DNA of 48,303 nt. Source: Gemmiger_A avium (lineage in GTDB: Bacteria > Bacillota > Clostridia > Oscillospirales > Ruminococcaceae). The DNA lies in assembly GCA_019114585.1 (NCBI GenBank), contig DXFE01000070.1, forward strand, positions 1 through 48,303, written 5' to 3'. The position numbers and the translations under genes are program-made. Below, piece after piece: positions 7,582 to 15,743 of the stretch (position 1 is its first letter; each line of letters begins with the position of its first letter). The notes below the pieces were generated by a model. That model was not told where the DNA came from, did not search any database, and saw only the letters and a program-made list of their open reading frames with translations.

Positions 7582-7609
7582 CATACGTCCAAAAGGAGGT
7601 GTACAGAGA

Positions 7610-7894
7610 ATGGCTAAGTACGAAACCATGCTGGTTACCAGCGCCGCTCTGGATGAGGAGGCTTCCACCGCTCTGGTGGGCAAGTTCAAGTCCCTCATCG
7701 AGGCGAACGGCACCATCGATTCTGTCGACGAGTGGGGCAAGCGCCGTCTGGCGTATCCCATCAACGACGAGGTCGAGGGCGTTTACACTGTGATCCAGTT
7801 CACCAGCGAGCCCAGCTTCCCCGCTGAGCTGGAGCGTGTTTACAAGATCACCGACGGTGTTCTGCGCTTCTTGACCACCGCTGTCGAGGCGTAA
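7610..7894 (+). CDS. rpsF: 30S ribosomal protein S6
   Basis: A 94-aa ribosomal protein binding the central domain of 16S rRNA together with S18. It begins MAKYETMLVTSAALDEE and contains WGKRRLAYPIND, the conserved S6 core, and ends without the long acidic tail seen in some species. AAAAGGAGG 9-10 nt upstream fixes the start at 7610; the open frame extends further upstream but into the untranslated leader. First gene of the classic rpsF-ssb-rpsR operon, 11 nt before ssb. Confidence 0.97.
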   Translation: MAKYETMLVTSAALDEEASTALVGKFKSLIEANGTIDSVDEWGKRRLAYPINDEVEGVYTVIQFTSEPSFPAELERVYKITDGVLRFLTTAVEA

Positions 7895-7905
7895 GGAGGC
7901 AAACC

Positions 7906-8361
7906 ATGCTGAATGTTGTTGCGATCATGGGCCGGCTGGTGTCCGACCCGCAGCTGCGCCAGACCAACACCGGCAAGAGCGTGGCGTCCCTTCGCATTGC
8001 TTGCGACCGGGGCCGGCGCGATGCCAACGGTCAGATGCAGGCCGACTTCTTCGACGTGACCGCCTGGGACCGTACCGCAGAGTTCATCTGCCGGTACTTC
8101 CACAAGGGCGAGATGATCGCCGTGGATGGCCGTCTGCAGTCCCGCAGCTACCAGGACAAGAACGGCAATAACCGCACTGCCATCGAGATTGTGGCCAACA
8201 ACGCCAACTTCGTGGGCAGCAAGGGGTCCGGCAACAGCGGCAGCCCCGCGCCGCAGGAGTATGCCCGGCCGGCCGCCGTGGAAGCGGCCCCCAGCTATTC
8301 CGTGGGCAGCAATGAAGATTTCTCGGTGATCGATGCCGACAGCGAGGATCTTCCGTTCTAA
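7906..8361 (+). CDS. ssb: Single-stranded DNA-binding protein
   Basis: A 151-aa SSB: an OB fold in residues 1-105 (MLNVVAIMGRLVSDPQLRQT...), a short Gly/Ser/Pro-rich linker, and the acidic tip DSEDLPF that docks partner proteins such as RecO, PriA and polymerase subunits. Family length and domain order are normal. GGAGG lies 8 nt before the ATG. Position between rpsF and rpsR marks this as the housekeeping copy. Confidence 0.97.
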   Translation: MLNVVAIMGRLVSDPQLRQTNTGKSVASLRIACDRGRRDANGQMQADFFDVTAWDRTAEFICRYFHKGEMIAVDGRLQSRSYQDKNGNNRTAIEIVANNANFVGSKGSGNSGSPAPQEYARPAAVEAAPSYSVGSNEDFSVIDADSEDLPF

Positions 8362-8420
8362 AGGCCGGTTTCCGGCCCGAACACAGAGTTCGACAGTATT
8401 CTGACAGGAGGTAACAAGCC

Positions 8421-8678
8421 ATGGCTTTTGAAAAGACCGAAGGCGCCCGTCCCGCTCGTCCCGTGCGGCGCGGCCGCAAGAAGGTATGCAGCTTCTGCGT
8501 GGATCGCGTGGAGCACATCGATTACAAGGATGTGGCCCGTCTGCGCAAGTACGTGAGCGAGCGTGCCAAGATCATCCCCCGCCGTGTAACCGGCACCTGC
8601 GCGTTCCATCAGCGTGAGCTGACCGTCGCCATCAAGCGTGCCCGTCACGTGGCCCTGATGCCCTACGTGAGCGACTGA
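8421..8678 (+). CDS. rpsR: 30S ribosomal protein S18
   Basis: An 85-aa S18 with a basic RPVRRGRKKVCSFCVD start, the CSFC pair seen in zinc-type S18, and the conserved IPRRVTGTCAFHQRELTVAIKRARHVALMPY end. C-S-F-C plus the later Cys/His suggest the metal-binding (C+) form. GGAGG lies 8 nt before the start. It pairs with S6 on 16S rRNA, so the operon delivers both partners. A strong terminator follows. Confidence 0.97.
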   Translation: MAFEKTEGARPARPVRRGRKKVCSFCVDRVEHIDYKDVARLRKYVSERAKIIPRRVTGTCAFHQRELTVAIKRARHVALMPYVSD

Positions 8679-8699
8679 TCGCGTATCCAGCAACTGAAA

Positions 8700-8731
8700 A
8701 CGGCCGAAGGCAGCGCCTTCGGCCGTTTTTT
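8700..8731 (+). terminator. Terminator of rpsF operon
   Basis: Perfect 12-bp stem ACGGCCGAAGGC/GCCTTCGGCCGT, 3-nt loop, T run; preceded by AAAA. Confidence 0.9.
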
Positions 8732-8759
8732 CGTCCGGCTTTTTTCTGTCGGACAGATG

Positions 8760-8768
8760 TGCTATACT
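8760..8768 (+). promoter_or_regulatory. Extended -10 promoter element
   Basis: TG-C-TATACT without a good -35 box, just before the next membrane-protein pair. The expected RNA start (about 8775) leaves the ATG at 8778 leaderless, which supports the GTG start at 8826. Confidence 0.5.
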
Positions 8769-8825
8769 GGATACCGTATGAATACAAAATTCGCGCCCGG
8801 TGCGGCGCAAAGGAGGCTGCCGCAG

Positions 8826-9326
8826 GTGGCAAAACATACAAAACGGGATCGTGCCCCCGCCCTGGTGCTGGCGGCGGGTCTGGCGGCCATCGGGCTGTTC
8901 TGCCTGATGCTGCGGGCAGAACTGCGTCTTCCCCGTACCATTTCAACCGAAGGGCTGGAGATTCTTCCGGCCGGCAGCTATGCCTGCGCCTTTTATCCGG
9001 CGGAAGATACCCGGAACGGGGATATTGCCCTGACCGGCTGGGCCGTGCCGGAGGGGGAGCGGTATGAGCAGGTGCGCCAATGGGTGGCCGTATACGACAG
9101 CCGCACCGGCCGGTATACCCGCCTGCCCACTGTGATGGAGGAGAACGAGGAGCCGATGGAGACGCTGGACGATCCGCAGAACGCCCTGTTCGGCGGCTTT
9201 TATGCCCTGGTCCCGGACAAGCTGGCCGCCGCGGCCGACGGCTGCGAACTCTGCATCCTGGACCGGTCCAACCAGCGAAACAATCTGGTACATACCGGTG
9301 TGATGCTCAGCGAGGTGTTGGCATGA
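8826..9326 (+). CDS. Membrane-anchored hypothetical protein
   Basis: A 166-aa protein not recognised as a known family. Residues about 12-32 form one hydrophobic segment (ALVLAAGLAAIGLFCLMLRA) after a basic start (VAKHTKRDR), so it is an N-terminal anchor with the rest outside. The outer part contains short aromatic and charged stretches (AVYDSRTGRYTRLP) and one cysteine pair (CELC) near the end. The GTG at 8826 has AGGAGG 9 nt upstream. The last codons overlap the next gene by 4 nt (ATGA), so the two proteins are translationally coupled and probably work together, perhaps at the envelope. Function unknown. Confidence 0.6.
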   Translation: MAKHTKRDRAPALVLAAGLAAIGLFCLMLRAELRLPRTISTEGLEILPAGSYACAFYPAEDTRNGDIALTGWAVPEGERYEQVRQWVAVYDSRTGRYTRLPTVMEENEEPMETLDDPQNALFGGFYALVPDKLAAAADGCELCILDRSNQRNNLVHTGVMLSEVLA

Positions 9327-10678
9327 GAGGAGAAACAGCAAAGCGCCGCCGGATATGGCTGGCTGTGATTTTCGGTGTGTTTTTTCTGGCGGTGGCCCTG
9401 TACCATCTGCCGCTGACGGCCAGCAACGATGATCTGTACTACGGTTCGGTGCTGAACGTGGAGACCTGGCCCCAGTTCCTGCTGCGGCATTATCAGGTCT
9501 GGTCGGCCCGGCTGATCATCGACGGATTCATGGCCTGGTTTGCCCGGCTGCCGTACTGGGTGTGGAAGATTTTCGACAGCCTGATCCTGGCCAGCCTGCC
9601 CTGGCTGCTCTGCCGGGCCGCCCGGCTGGAGGGCCGTCCCTGGGCTGCCATGACCGCCTGCGGTGTGCTGGCGCTCTATCCCTGGCACCATATTTCCGGC
9701 GCGGGCTGGATGGTCACCACCGTGTTTTATCTCTGGACCGGGGCGGCGGCTCTGGCTTCCATGGGCCTGCTGGTGCGCAGCATCCACAGCAAGCCGGTGC
9801 GGCCCTGGCAAACCGCCCTGGCGCTGGCAGGGATGGCATTTGCCTGCAATATGGAACCGGTAGCCCTGTTCTGCACCCTCTGCCTGGTTCCGTTCTGTAT
9901 CTGGCGTCTGGCGCATCGCCGCCCGGTAAGCGTGCTTCTGGCGGGGATGACCCTGATTGCGGTGCTGATGCTGGCGTTTGCCGCCCTTTCGCCCGGCGTC
10001 GCCAACCGCACAGCCGGGGAGACGGCCTCCTACTGGGTGGATATGCCCATGCGGGGGCTGGCCCAGCGGCTGGAACTGGGACTGGTATTCAGCCTGGAGC
10101 CGCTGTTCTTTGAGCGGAACTGGGTATTCCTGATCTTCTGCGTATTGCTGGCGCGGGCTGTCTGGCGCTGTGCCCGACGTCCGCTGCCTCTGTTCTGCGC
10201 GGGCGTTCCGCTGGCGGCGGTTCTGCTCTTTGGCTGGGCCGGGGAGTGGATCTTCCGCCTGCTGCCTGCGCTGGAAATTCTGCGCCCCTCGGATTACGAG
10301 GAGGGCAGCGTGACCCTGCAAACCAGCGGCAGCTGGGCAGCCTACCTGCCGCTTGTCGTTTGCTGCGTGCTGTTTTTACTCTGCTGCGTGGCGCTGCTGG
10401 CGGCGCTGGGCCCGGGCATCCGGGGCTGGGTTGGCCTGTGGGTGATGGCCGCCGGGCTGTGCACCCAGGGAATGCTGGGCTTTTCGCCCACCATCTGGAT
10501 CTCCGGCACCCGTACCGAGTTCTTCTTTATGCTTGCCATCATGGCCCTGTGCCTGCTGCTGGTGCGGCGCTGCCCGCCCCGGGGCCGGATGGACCGGCTG
10601 GGCTTCGGCGCGTTTTATGCTCTGTCTCTGGTAATGATGGCGCGTATGGCCTGGCAGGGCGTGGGCGCCCTGCTGTAA
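9323..10678 (+). CDS. Polytopic membrane protein, possibly DUF6056-like
   Basis: A 451-aa protein with about ten hydrophobic segments. After the first helix comes a conserved-looking outer loop SNDDLYYG...WPQFLLRHYQVWSARLIIDGF. The acidic NDD pair followed by W/Y-rich residues and an Arg resembles the first loop of GT-C-like membrane glycosyltransferases and of DUF6056 proteins. That would fit transfer of a lipid-linked sugar, but this is inference. A second outer loop near 320-345 (LEILRPSDYEEGSVTLQTSG) has no match I recognise. Coupled to the preceding anchored protein by ATGA overlap; terminator follows. No glycan genes lie next to it. Confidence 0.6.
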   Translation: MRGETAKRRRIWLAVIFGVFFLAVALYHLPLTASNDDLYYGSVLNVETWPQFLLRHYQVWSARLIIDGFMAWFARLPYWVWKIFDSLILASLPWLLCRAARLEGRPWAAMTACGVLALYPWHHISGAGWMVTTVFYLWTGAAALASMGLLVRSIHSKPVRPWQTALALAGMAFACNMEPVALFCTLCLVPFCIWRLAHRRPVSVLLAGMTLIAVLMLAFAALSPGVANRTAGETASYWVDMPMRGLAQRLELGLVFSLEPLFFERNWVFLIFCVLLARAVWRCARRPLPLFCAGVPLAAVLLFGWAGEWIFRLLPALEILRPSDYEEGSVTLQTSGSWAAYLPLVVCCVLFLLCCVALLAALGPGIRGWVGLWVMAAGLCTQGMLGFSPTIWISGTRTEFFFMLAIMALCLLLVRRCPPRGRMDRLGFGAFYALSLVMMARMAWQGVGALL

Positions 10679-10684
10679 ATAATA

Positions 10685-10724
10685 CGCAAAAAGGACGCTC
10701 CCGACAGGGAGCGTCCTTTTTGCG
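10685..10724. terminator. Bidirectional terminator
   Basis: Near-symmetrical AAAAAGGACGCTCCC-GACA-GGGAGCGTCCTTTTT between convergent genes, with T runs in both directions. Confidence 0.95.
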
Positions 10725-11909
10725 TTATTCGGTTGGCGGGGCCGTTTCTTCGGCCTCCGGCGGCAGACATTCCTCCGGCGGCAGGGGATGGCCGTATTCG
10801 TCCACCCCACGGCGTTTGAGCGCCAGAGCCAGCCAGTCGCTGACCAGCGAGTACAGCACCGCAAAGGTGGGCACACCCAGCACCATACCGGGGAACCCGA
10901 ACAATCCGCCGCCCACAATGATGGTAACCAGCACCCACAGGGCGGAAAGGCCGGTGGAATCGCCCAGAATCTTGGGCCCCAGGATGTTGCCGTCAAACTG
11001 CTGCAGCACCAGCACAAAGATGGCAAATTCCAGCGCCTTGATGGGGTCGAAGATCAGCAGGATCATGATGCTGGGGATCGCACCGATAAATGGTCCGAAG
11101 AAGGGGATCACGTTGGTCACGCCGATCACCGTGCTGATCAGCACGGCAAGGGGCATCCGGAACAGGGACATACCAATAAAGCAGATAATGCCGATGATCA
11201 GGCTGTCCAGCAGTTTGCCGTTGATAAACCCGCTGAATACCTCGTTGGCATGGCTGCAGGTCTCCAGCACCTTGCGGCCCCGGCGGGGCGGCAGCGCAGC
11301 GTAAACCACCTTGTGCATCTGGTGGATCAGCTTGTCTTTTTCCAGCAGCATGTACAGCGCCGAGATGATGGCGGTAACAGCGGTAACCAGCCCGTTGCCG
11401 ATGGCCACACCGTAGCCCAGCAGTTTGGGCAGTACCAGGGTGGTAATCAGGCTGCTGGCCTGGCTGATCATCTCCCCGTAAGAAGAAAGAACCTTGTCCA
11501 GTTCCGCGCTGTCCAGCCCGAATTCAACCGAGATATCCTGGATCCAGACCCGCAGCTGGGTCAGATAGCCGGGTACGCCGGCAGCCAGGGTGGTAAGGCT
11601 CTGCACCACCTGGGGAATGACCAGCCCCAGCAGCACGCCCACCAGAACCAGCGCACAGACAAAGGAAAGCGCCACAGCGGGGCCGCGCTTGCCGCGAAAC
11701 AGCTTTTTCTGAAAATAGCGGGCGGGGCCATCCAGCAGATAGGCGATGGCAATGCCGATGAAAAACGGCGACAAAAGGGAGAAAACCTGCCCGGCCACGG
11801 CTTTGACCTGTGCAAAGTTGGATAGGCCCAGGTAAAACAGAATGCCGGAAAATACCACGATCAGGTGGGAGGCCACATTCTGCGTGACCTGCCATTTGTT
11901 GTTCTTCAT
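10725..11909 (-). CDS. AI-2E family transporter (YtvI/PerM-like)
   Basis: A 394-aa membrane protein of PF01594. Order: two N-terminal helices (about 14-70), helices near 85-110, a long outer segment of about 90 residues with a hydrophobic heptad character, then the hallmark C-terminal cluster with FINGKLLDSLIIGIICFIGM, VIGVTNVIPFFGPFIGAIP and FDGNILGPKILGDSTGL. The tail is acidic and proline/glutamate rich (EECLPPEAEETAPP). Family members export diverse small molecules or ions; one E. coli member exports autoinducer-2, so the substrate here is open. GGGAG lies 8 nt before the ATG. Single-gene unit, convergent with the membrane pair upstream. Confidence 0.85.
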   Translation of the reverse strand: MKNNKWQVTQNVASHLIVVFSGILFYLGLSNFAQVKAVAGQVFSLLSPFFIGIAIAYLLDGPARYFQKKLFRGKRGPAVALSFVCALVLVGVLLGLVIPQVVQSLTTLAAGVPGYLTQLRVWIQDISVEFGLDSAELDKVLSSYGEMISQASSLITTLVLPKLLGYGVAIGNGLVTAVTAIISALYMLLEKDKLIHQMHKVVYAALPPRRGRKVLETCSHANEVFSGFINGKLLDSLIIGIICFIGMSLFRMPLAVLISTVIGVTNVIPFFGPFIGAIPSIMILLIFDPIKALEFAIFVLVLQQFDGNILGPKILGDSTGLSALWVLVTIIVGGGLFGFPGMVLGVPTFAVLYSLVSDWLALALKRRGVDEYGHPLPPEECLPPEAEETAPPTE

Positions 11910-11963
11910 CCTTCACGCTCCCCGCCGCACAGTCAGGCGGCGCTTCTTTTCTTTTCTGTTCTT

Positions 11964-11992
11964 ATTATAGCGTGGCCGCGGCCAAAATTCCA
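11964..11992 (-). promoter_or_regulatory. Probable promoter of AI-2E family gene
   Basis: TATAAT (11964-11969, minus) with only a weak -35 (TGGAAT, 17-bp spacer). A 6-bp GC hairpin lies in the leader just before the ribosome site. Confidence 0.5.
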
Positions 11993-12029
11993 GAGGCTGC
12001 TGCCGTCCGTTGCAAGAAAGCCGGCGGGC

Positions 12030-12065
12030 AAAAACACGCCCCGCGGCAAAACGCCGCGGGGCGAA
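12030..12065 (-). terminator. Terminator of glmS
   Basis: 10-bp stem GCCCCGCGGC/GCCGCGGGGC, loop GTTTT, then GTG and five T on the minus strand, 13 nt after the glmS stop. Confidence 0.9.
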
Positions 12066-12077
12066 AATCAGCAGAGT

Positions 12078-13898
12078 TTACTCCACCGTAACGCTCTTGG
12101 CCAGATTGCGGGGTTTATCCACATCGCAGCCCCGCAGCACGCTCATGTAATAGGCAAACAGCTGCAGCGGCACGATCATCTGCAGCGGCATCAACAGATC
12201 CGGGCAGTCCGGCAGGCGCAGCAGATAGTCCGCCGCATCCTCCGGCACCAGGGTGTTTTCCCGGCATACCAGGATCACCCGCGCGCCCCGGCTGCGTGCC
12301 TCCCGCACATTGGACAGCGTCTTTTCGCTGACCGCCTGCTGGGTGGCCAGCGCCACCACCGGCGTACCGGGCACCACCAGCGAGATGGTGCCGTGCTTCA
12401 GTTCACCGGCCGCATAAGCCTCTGAATGGATGTAACTGATTTCCTTGAGTTTCAGCGAGGCCTCCAGGCTCAGGGCGTAGTCCAGCCCGCGCCCCATAAA
12501 GAACAGATCTTCGCTGTTCATGAACTGACTGGCCAGGTACTGCACCTGGTCGCAGCTGTCCAGCAGCGCCTGCTGGCGGTCGCCGGCTTTTTGCAGCTCG
12601 GCGGTCAGCATACGCACCTCCATCTCCGACCGGACGCCCCGTGCCAGCGACATCTGCAGCGCCAGCAGGTACATGGCGCACAGCTGCACGCTGTAGGCCT
12701 TGGTGGAGGCCACCGCGATTTCCGGCCCGGCATGGGTGTACAGTACCTCATCCGCCTCACGGGCGATGGAAGAGCCCACCACGTTTACCACGGCCAGTAC
12801 CTTGGCGCCTTTTTTGCGTGCCAGCCGCAGCGCCGCCAGGGTATCGCTGGTCTCGCCGCTCTGGCTGATGATCACCACCAGGTCCTCCGGCCCCACCAGC
12901 GGGTCCCGGTACCGGAACTCGCTGGCAATGTCCACCGCGGCGGGCACCCGGGCCAGCTGTTCCACCAGCGCGCGGCCCACCATACCGGCATGCATGGCGG
13001 TTCCGCAGGCCACAAACTGCACCGAGCGGATTTTGCGCAGATAATCATCTGTGATGGTTTCCAGGCCCAGACAGGGCAGCCCGTCCTGTACCCGGGGATT
13101 TACCGTGGCGGCAATGGCCCGGGGCTGTTCGTGGATCTCTTTGAGCATGAAGTGGGGATAGCCGCCCTTTTCCGCGGCTTCCAGATCCCAGTCCACCGTC
13201 AGGTGTTCTTTCTGGATCACATGCCCGAACTCGTTGTACACGCAGACCCCGCCGGGCTGCAGCACCGCCACCTCGCCCTCGTCCAGCACGCTGTACTGGC
13301 GGGTGTAGCGCAGCAGCGCCGGGATATCCGAGGCCACAAAATTCTCGCCCTGGCCGTACCCCACGATCAGCGGGCTTTCCCGGCGCACGGCAAACAGGGT
13401 GTCCGGCACATCCCGGAACAGCACGGCCAGCGCGTAACTGCCCCGCACCCGGCTGGCCATCTTCTGCAGGGCCGCCAGCGGGTCGCCCTGGTAGCAGCTG
13501 TCCAGCAGCTTGGCCAGCACCTCGGTGTCGGTGTCGCTTTCAAAGGTGTACCCTTTGCGCAGCAGGTTTTCTTTCAGGTGGGCATAGTTTTCAATAATGC
13601 CGTTGTGCACGATGCATACCCGGCCGCCGCTGTGGGGATGGCTGTTGATGTCGCTGGGGGCGCCGTGGGTGGCCCAGCGGGTATGGCCGATGCCGCAGCC
13701 GCATTCCGGCAGGGGATGGGCCGCCAGTTTCTGCCGCAGCGCCTCCAGCCGGCCCATGGCCTTTTCCACCTGGATGCTTCCACCGTCGTTGACCGCCACA
13801 CCGGCCGAGTCATATCCCCGGTACTCCAGCTTGCTCAGGCCTTCCATCAGAACTTCCACCGCATTGCGGTAGCCGGTATATCCAACAATTCCACACAT
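12078..13898 (-). CDS. glmS: Glutamine-fructose-6-phosphate aminotransferase
   Basis: A 606-aa enzyme making glucosamine-6-phosphate from fructose-6-phosphate and glutamine, the entry step to peptidoglycan amino sugars. Residues 1-240 are the N-terminal-nucleophile glutaminase, with catalytic Cys2 in MCGIVGYTG; residues about 280-606 hold two SIS isomerase domains (SQSGETSDT; the later SLEASLKLKEISYIHSEAYAAGELKHG) and end DKPRNLAKSVTVE. The start at 13898 is required so that Cys becomes residue 2; the frame stays open for 38 codons upstream and must be ignored. AAGGGAG lies about 11 nt before the ATG. A self-cleaving glmS ribozyme lies upstream on the same strand, giving feedback control by glucosamine-6-phosphate. 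Confidence 0.97.
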   Translation of the reverse strand: MCGIVGYTGYRNAVEVLMEGLSKLEYRGYDSAGVAVNDGGSIQVEKAMGRLEALRQKLAAHPLPECGCGIGHTRWATHGAPSDINSHPHSGGRVCIVHNGIIENYAHLKENLLRKGYTFESDTDTEVLAKLLDSCYQGDPLAALQKMASRVRGSYALAVLFRDVPDTLFAVRRESPLIVGYGQGENFVASDIPALLRYTRQYSVLDEGEVAVLQPGGVCVYNEFGHVIQKEHLTVDWDLEAAEKGGYPHFMLKEIHEQPRAIAATVNPRVQDGLPCLGLETITDDYLRKIRSVQFVACGTAMHAGMVGRALVEQLARVPAAVDIASEFRYRDPLVGPEDLVVIISQSGETSDTLAALRLARKKGAKVLAVVNVVGSSIAREADEVLYTHAGPEIAVASTKAYSVQLCAMYLLALQMSLARGVRSEMEVRMLTAELQKAGDRQQALLDSCDQVQYLASQFMNSEDLFFMGRGLDYALSLEASLKLKEISYIHSEAYAAGELKHGTISLVVPGTPVVALATQQAVSEKTLSNVREARSRGARVILVCRENTLVPEDAADYLLRLPDCPDLLMPLQMIVPLQLFAYYMSVLRGCDVDKPRNLAKSVTVE

Positions 13899-14372
13899 AT
13901 TCTCTTGTTCTCCCTTGGCTGGGGCCGAAAACGGCCGCACAAAACCAAGCCCGGGGCGTTTTATCCGCCCAAGGTTGATTTTAGCGCACAAAAACCAGGG
14001 GGCGCGCCGCACCGCGTGCGGAATGGGCTCCCTTGCCCCGCGCTCCGGTCCTCCGGTCCGTGGAAAGGCAATGCTTTCACCGGTTTCCGGCCATACGGTA
14101 TTACGGCGGCATTCCGCCCTCTATCTGCGGGGATGCGCCGTTCGTATATGCGGTTTGCCGCTGATACGCACACAGCAAACCAGGGCTGCCGCGCAGTTCG
14201 CCGCGGCGGCCCGGCCGGCATAAGCAACCGGCCAAACTATTTTATATAAGCAGAACCGTTTGCCGCATTGCAGGGGCACACCGGACCGCTTGGTGCCCGG
14301 GGCGCAGATTGCGCTGTTTGCCTGCCAGCGGGCCGATTTGGCCCGGCTGATACTCTGCGATACAACTTGTTG
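13899..14372 (-). other. Long untranslated spacer between glmS ribozyme and glmS
   Basis: 474 nt without a supportable gene. It contains several small GC hairpins, for example CGGGCC/GGCCCG just after the ribozyme and GGCGG-AATG-CCGCC. There is an AT-rich TATATAAAATAG stretch at about 14237-14249 and a tandem GGACCGGA repeat near 14045-14062. The AT-rich stretch could be a second -10 box, but no matching -35 is present. No ribosome-site-supported small reading frame stands out. Confidence 0.6.
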
Positions 14373-14519
14373 GCAGCGTTCTCTGTTCCGGCATTGCTGC
14401 CGGGTTTTGCTCCGCTGCTGATGACTGTGCGGTCCACAGCCAGAGGGTCACCCGCCGAATCTTTCGATAAACCCTCACCTCGTCACCCTTACGGCCTGTC
14501 TGCCGCATGGCCCGGCGCT
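14373..14519 (-). ncRNA. glmS ribozyme/riboswitch
   Basis: On the minus strand the class landmarks occur in order. Cleavage site A|GCGCC (between 14519 and 14518). P2 arms CGGC/GCCG with loop AGACA. The core GTGACGAGG, then TTATCGAA and TTCGGCGGGTG flanked by the pairing GAGGGT/ACCCTC. Then GGCTGTGG...CACAG. P3 is GCAGCG/CGCTGC, enclosing the AAAACC strand and P4 CCGGCA-GCAA-TGCCGG capped by a GNRA loop. These match the conserved glmS ribozyme, which cleaves itself when glucosamine-6-phosphate binds and so destabilises the downstream mRNA. It begins 57 nt after the stop of the upstream membrane-protein gene, so glmS may be part of that transcript. Confidence 0.93.
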
Positions 14520-14575
14520 CTCCTATATCTGCGGATCGGCCCCGCCTCCTTTCGCGTAATACCCACGCGCCCGCC

Positions 14576-15121
14576 TTACCGCCGCTTGGGCAGCAGGGGG
14601 CGGATGCGCACCAGATAGACCCGCGTTATGTTGACAAGTGCCCGGTCATAGATCCAAAGGGTCAGATTTCCAAGCACCAGCAGCAAAGGCAGCATCCAGG
14701 ACTGGTACGTGCGCAGTTCTTCTATAATATATTCCAGACGGAATACGAGCGTGAGCGTGCCGTACATGGCGGCAATCGCCCCGTTCCATACCGTCAGCTT
14801 TACCCCCCAGCGAAGGGCGGCGGGCCGGATACGATCCAGCCGCACCTTCAAAAGGGGATAATAGCCAAGCAAAAAAATAAAGGCAAACGCCAGCTCCAGA
14901 TCCGGCACTGTCAAAGCGCAGATCAGCGACACAGCCAGCCAGGTCAGCCAGGCGGCCTTGGCGCCGCACTCGATCAGAACCGGCACCAGCAGAATACCGC
15001 CCAGCGCCGGCGCACAAAAGGTAGCCAGCGGCAGCACACTGCCGCAAAGCATCACCGCCACGCAAAGCCCGGCCATGATGCCGCAGAATGCTACCCGCCA
15101 GCTTCCTGTTTGACGGCGCAT
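14576..15121 (-). CDS. Conserved small membrane protein, ECF S-component-like topology
   Basis: A 181-aa protein with about six hydrophobic segments covering almost the whole length, starting MRRQTGSWRVAFCGIMAGLCVAVM. The pattern (helix start near GIMAGLCVAVML, GGILLVPVLIECG, then FIFLLGYYPLLK) resembles Gram-positive proteins annotated as ECF-transporter S-component-like or YybS-like, but I see no substrate motif. Its ATG starts 1 nt after the stop of the J-domain gene, so it is co-translated with it. It ends 57 nt before the glmS ribozyme cleavage site. Function unknown. Confidence 0.6.
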   Translation of the reverse strand: MRRQTGSWRVAFCGIMAGLCVAVMLCGSVLPLATFCAPALGGILLVPVLIECGAKAAWLTWLAVSLICALTVPDLELAFAFIFLLGYYPLLKVRLDRIRPAALRWGVKLTVWNGAIAAMYGTLTLVFRLEYIIEELRTYQSWMLPLLLVLGNLTLWIYDRALVNITRVYLVRIRPLLPKRR

Positions 15122-15122
15122 C

Positions 15123-15731
15123 TCAGCAGCCCCGCCCGCAGCCGCAGCACATATCCATGCACATCATGGCCATGCACATATCGCAGCAGCTGCACCCGAC
15201 AGCCCCACCCTGGGGCATCCCATAGGGGGCGTTGTAGGGATTGCCATGCATCTGGCCGCCCGCGCTGTTTTTCAGATTGCGGTAAGCGGCGGCGTATTCC
15301 CGGTTGGAGGGCGCCATGCGGCAGGCCTGCTCAAAATAGGCCTGTGCCTCACCCAGCCATCCCTTATAATAGTAGGCGCTGCCCATCAGGAAATTCCACT
15401 CGGCGCTGGCCTGCCCGTTGGGAATCTGCTGCAGCGCGGTCAGTGCGTCATCCGCCCGGCCTTCACTGATCATCGCCCGGATCTGGGGATACCCGGTGGG
15501 GCCGCTTGTGGTGCCGCCCGGTTCGCTGCCGGCGGCACGGCCGGTGCGCAGCTGACCCATGATAGCGTCAAACGCTGCATCGATCTGCTGCATCTTTTCC
15601 CGGGCCTGGTCCTGCAGAGGGCCAGCCTCGTAGTTATCGGGGTTGTAGGTCTGTGCCAGCCGCCGGTAAGCGGCCCGCACCTCTTCTTCGGACGCGCCGG
15701 GCGCGATCCCCAGGATCTGATACGGGTCCAT
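15123..15731 (-). CDS. J-domain protein with NPD in place of HPD and cysteine-rich tail
   Basis: A 202-aa protein. Residues 1-60 form a J domain (MDPYQILGIAPGASEEEVRAAYRRL), but the invariant HPD loop is N30-P31-D32 (codon AAC at 15642-15644). The histidine is needed to stimulate Hsp70 ATPase in studied J proteins. Residues about 80-160 contain TPR-like helices (ALTALQQIPNG, AEWNFLMGSAYYYKGWLGEAQAYFEQA). The last 23 residues carry nine cysteines (CSCC, CMAMMC, CCGCG, final C) interleaved with methionines, a likely metal-binding tail. It lies between the DUF5685 gene (12 nt) and a membrane-protein gene (1 nt). Such J-TPR-Cys proteins next to DUF5685 recur in Firmicutes (from memory). Function unknown. 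Confidence 0.8.
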   Translation of the reverse strand: MDPYQILGIAPGASEEEVRAAYRRLAQTYNPDNYEAGPLQDQAREKMQQIDAAFDAIMGQLRTGRAAGSEPGGTTSGPTGYPQIRAMISEGRADDALTALQQIPNGQASAEWNFLMGSAYYYKGWLGEAQAYFEQACRMAPSNREYAAAYRNLKNSAGGQMHGNPYNAPYGMPQGGAVGCSCCDMCMAMMCMDMCCGCGRGC

Positions 15732-15743
15732 TGAAACGCCTCC

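Noticed and set aside
14237..14249. Second glmS promoter in TATATAAAATAG
   Set aside because: AT-rich -10-like sequence but no acceptable -35 at 16-18 bp; kept only as a possibility in the spacer description.
14242..14508. Small open frames overlapping the glmS ribozyme
   Set aside because: They have no ribosome sites and run through highly conserved ribozyme structure.
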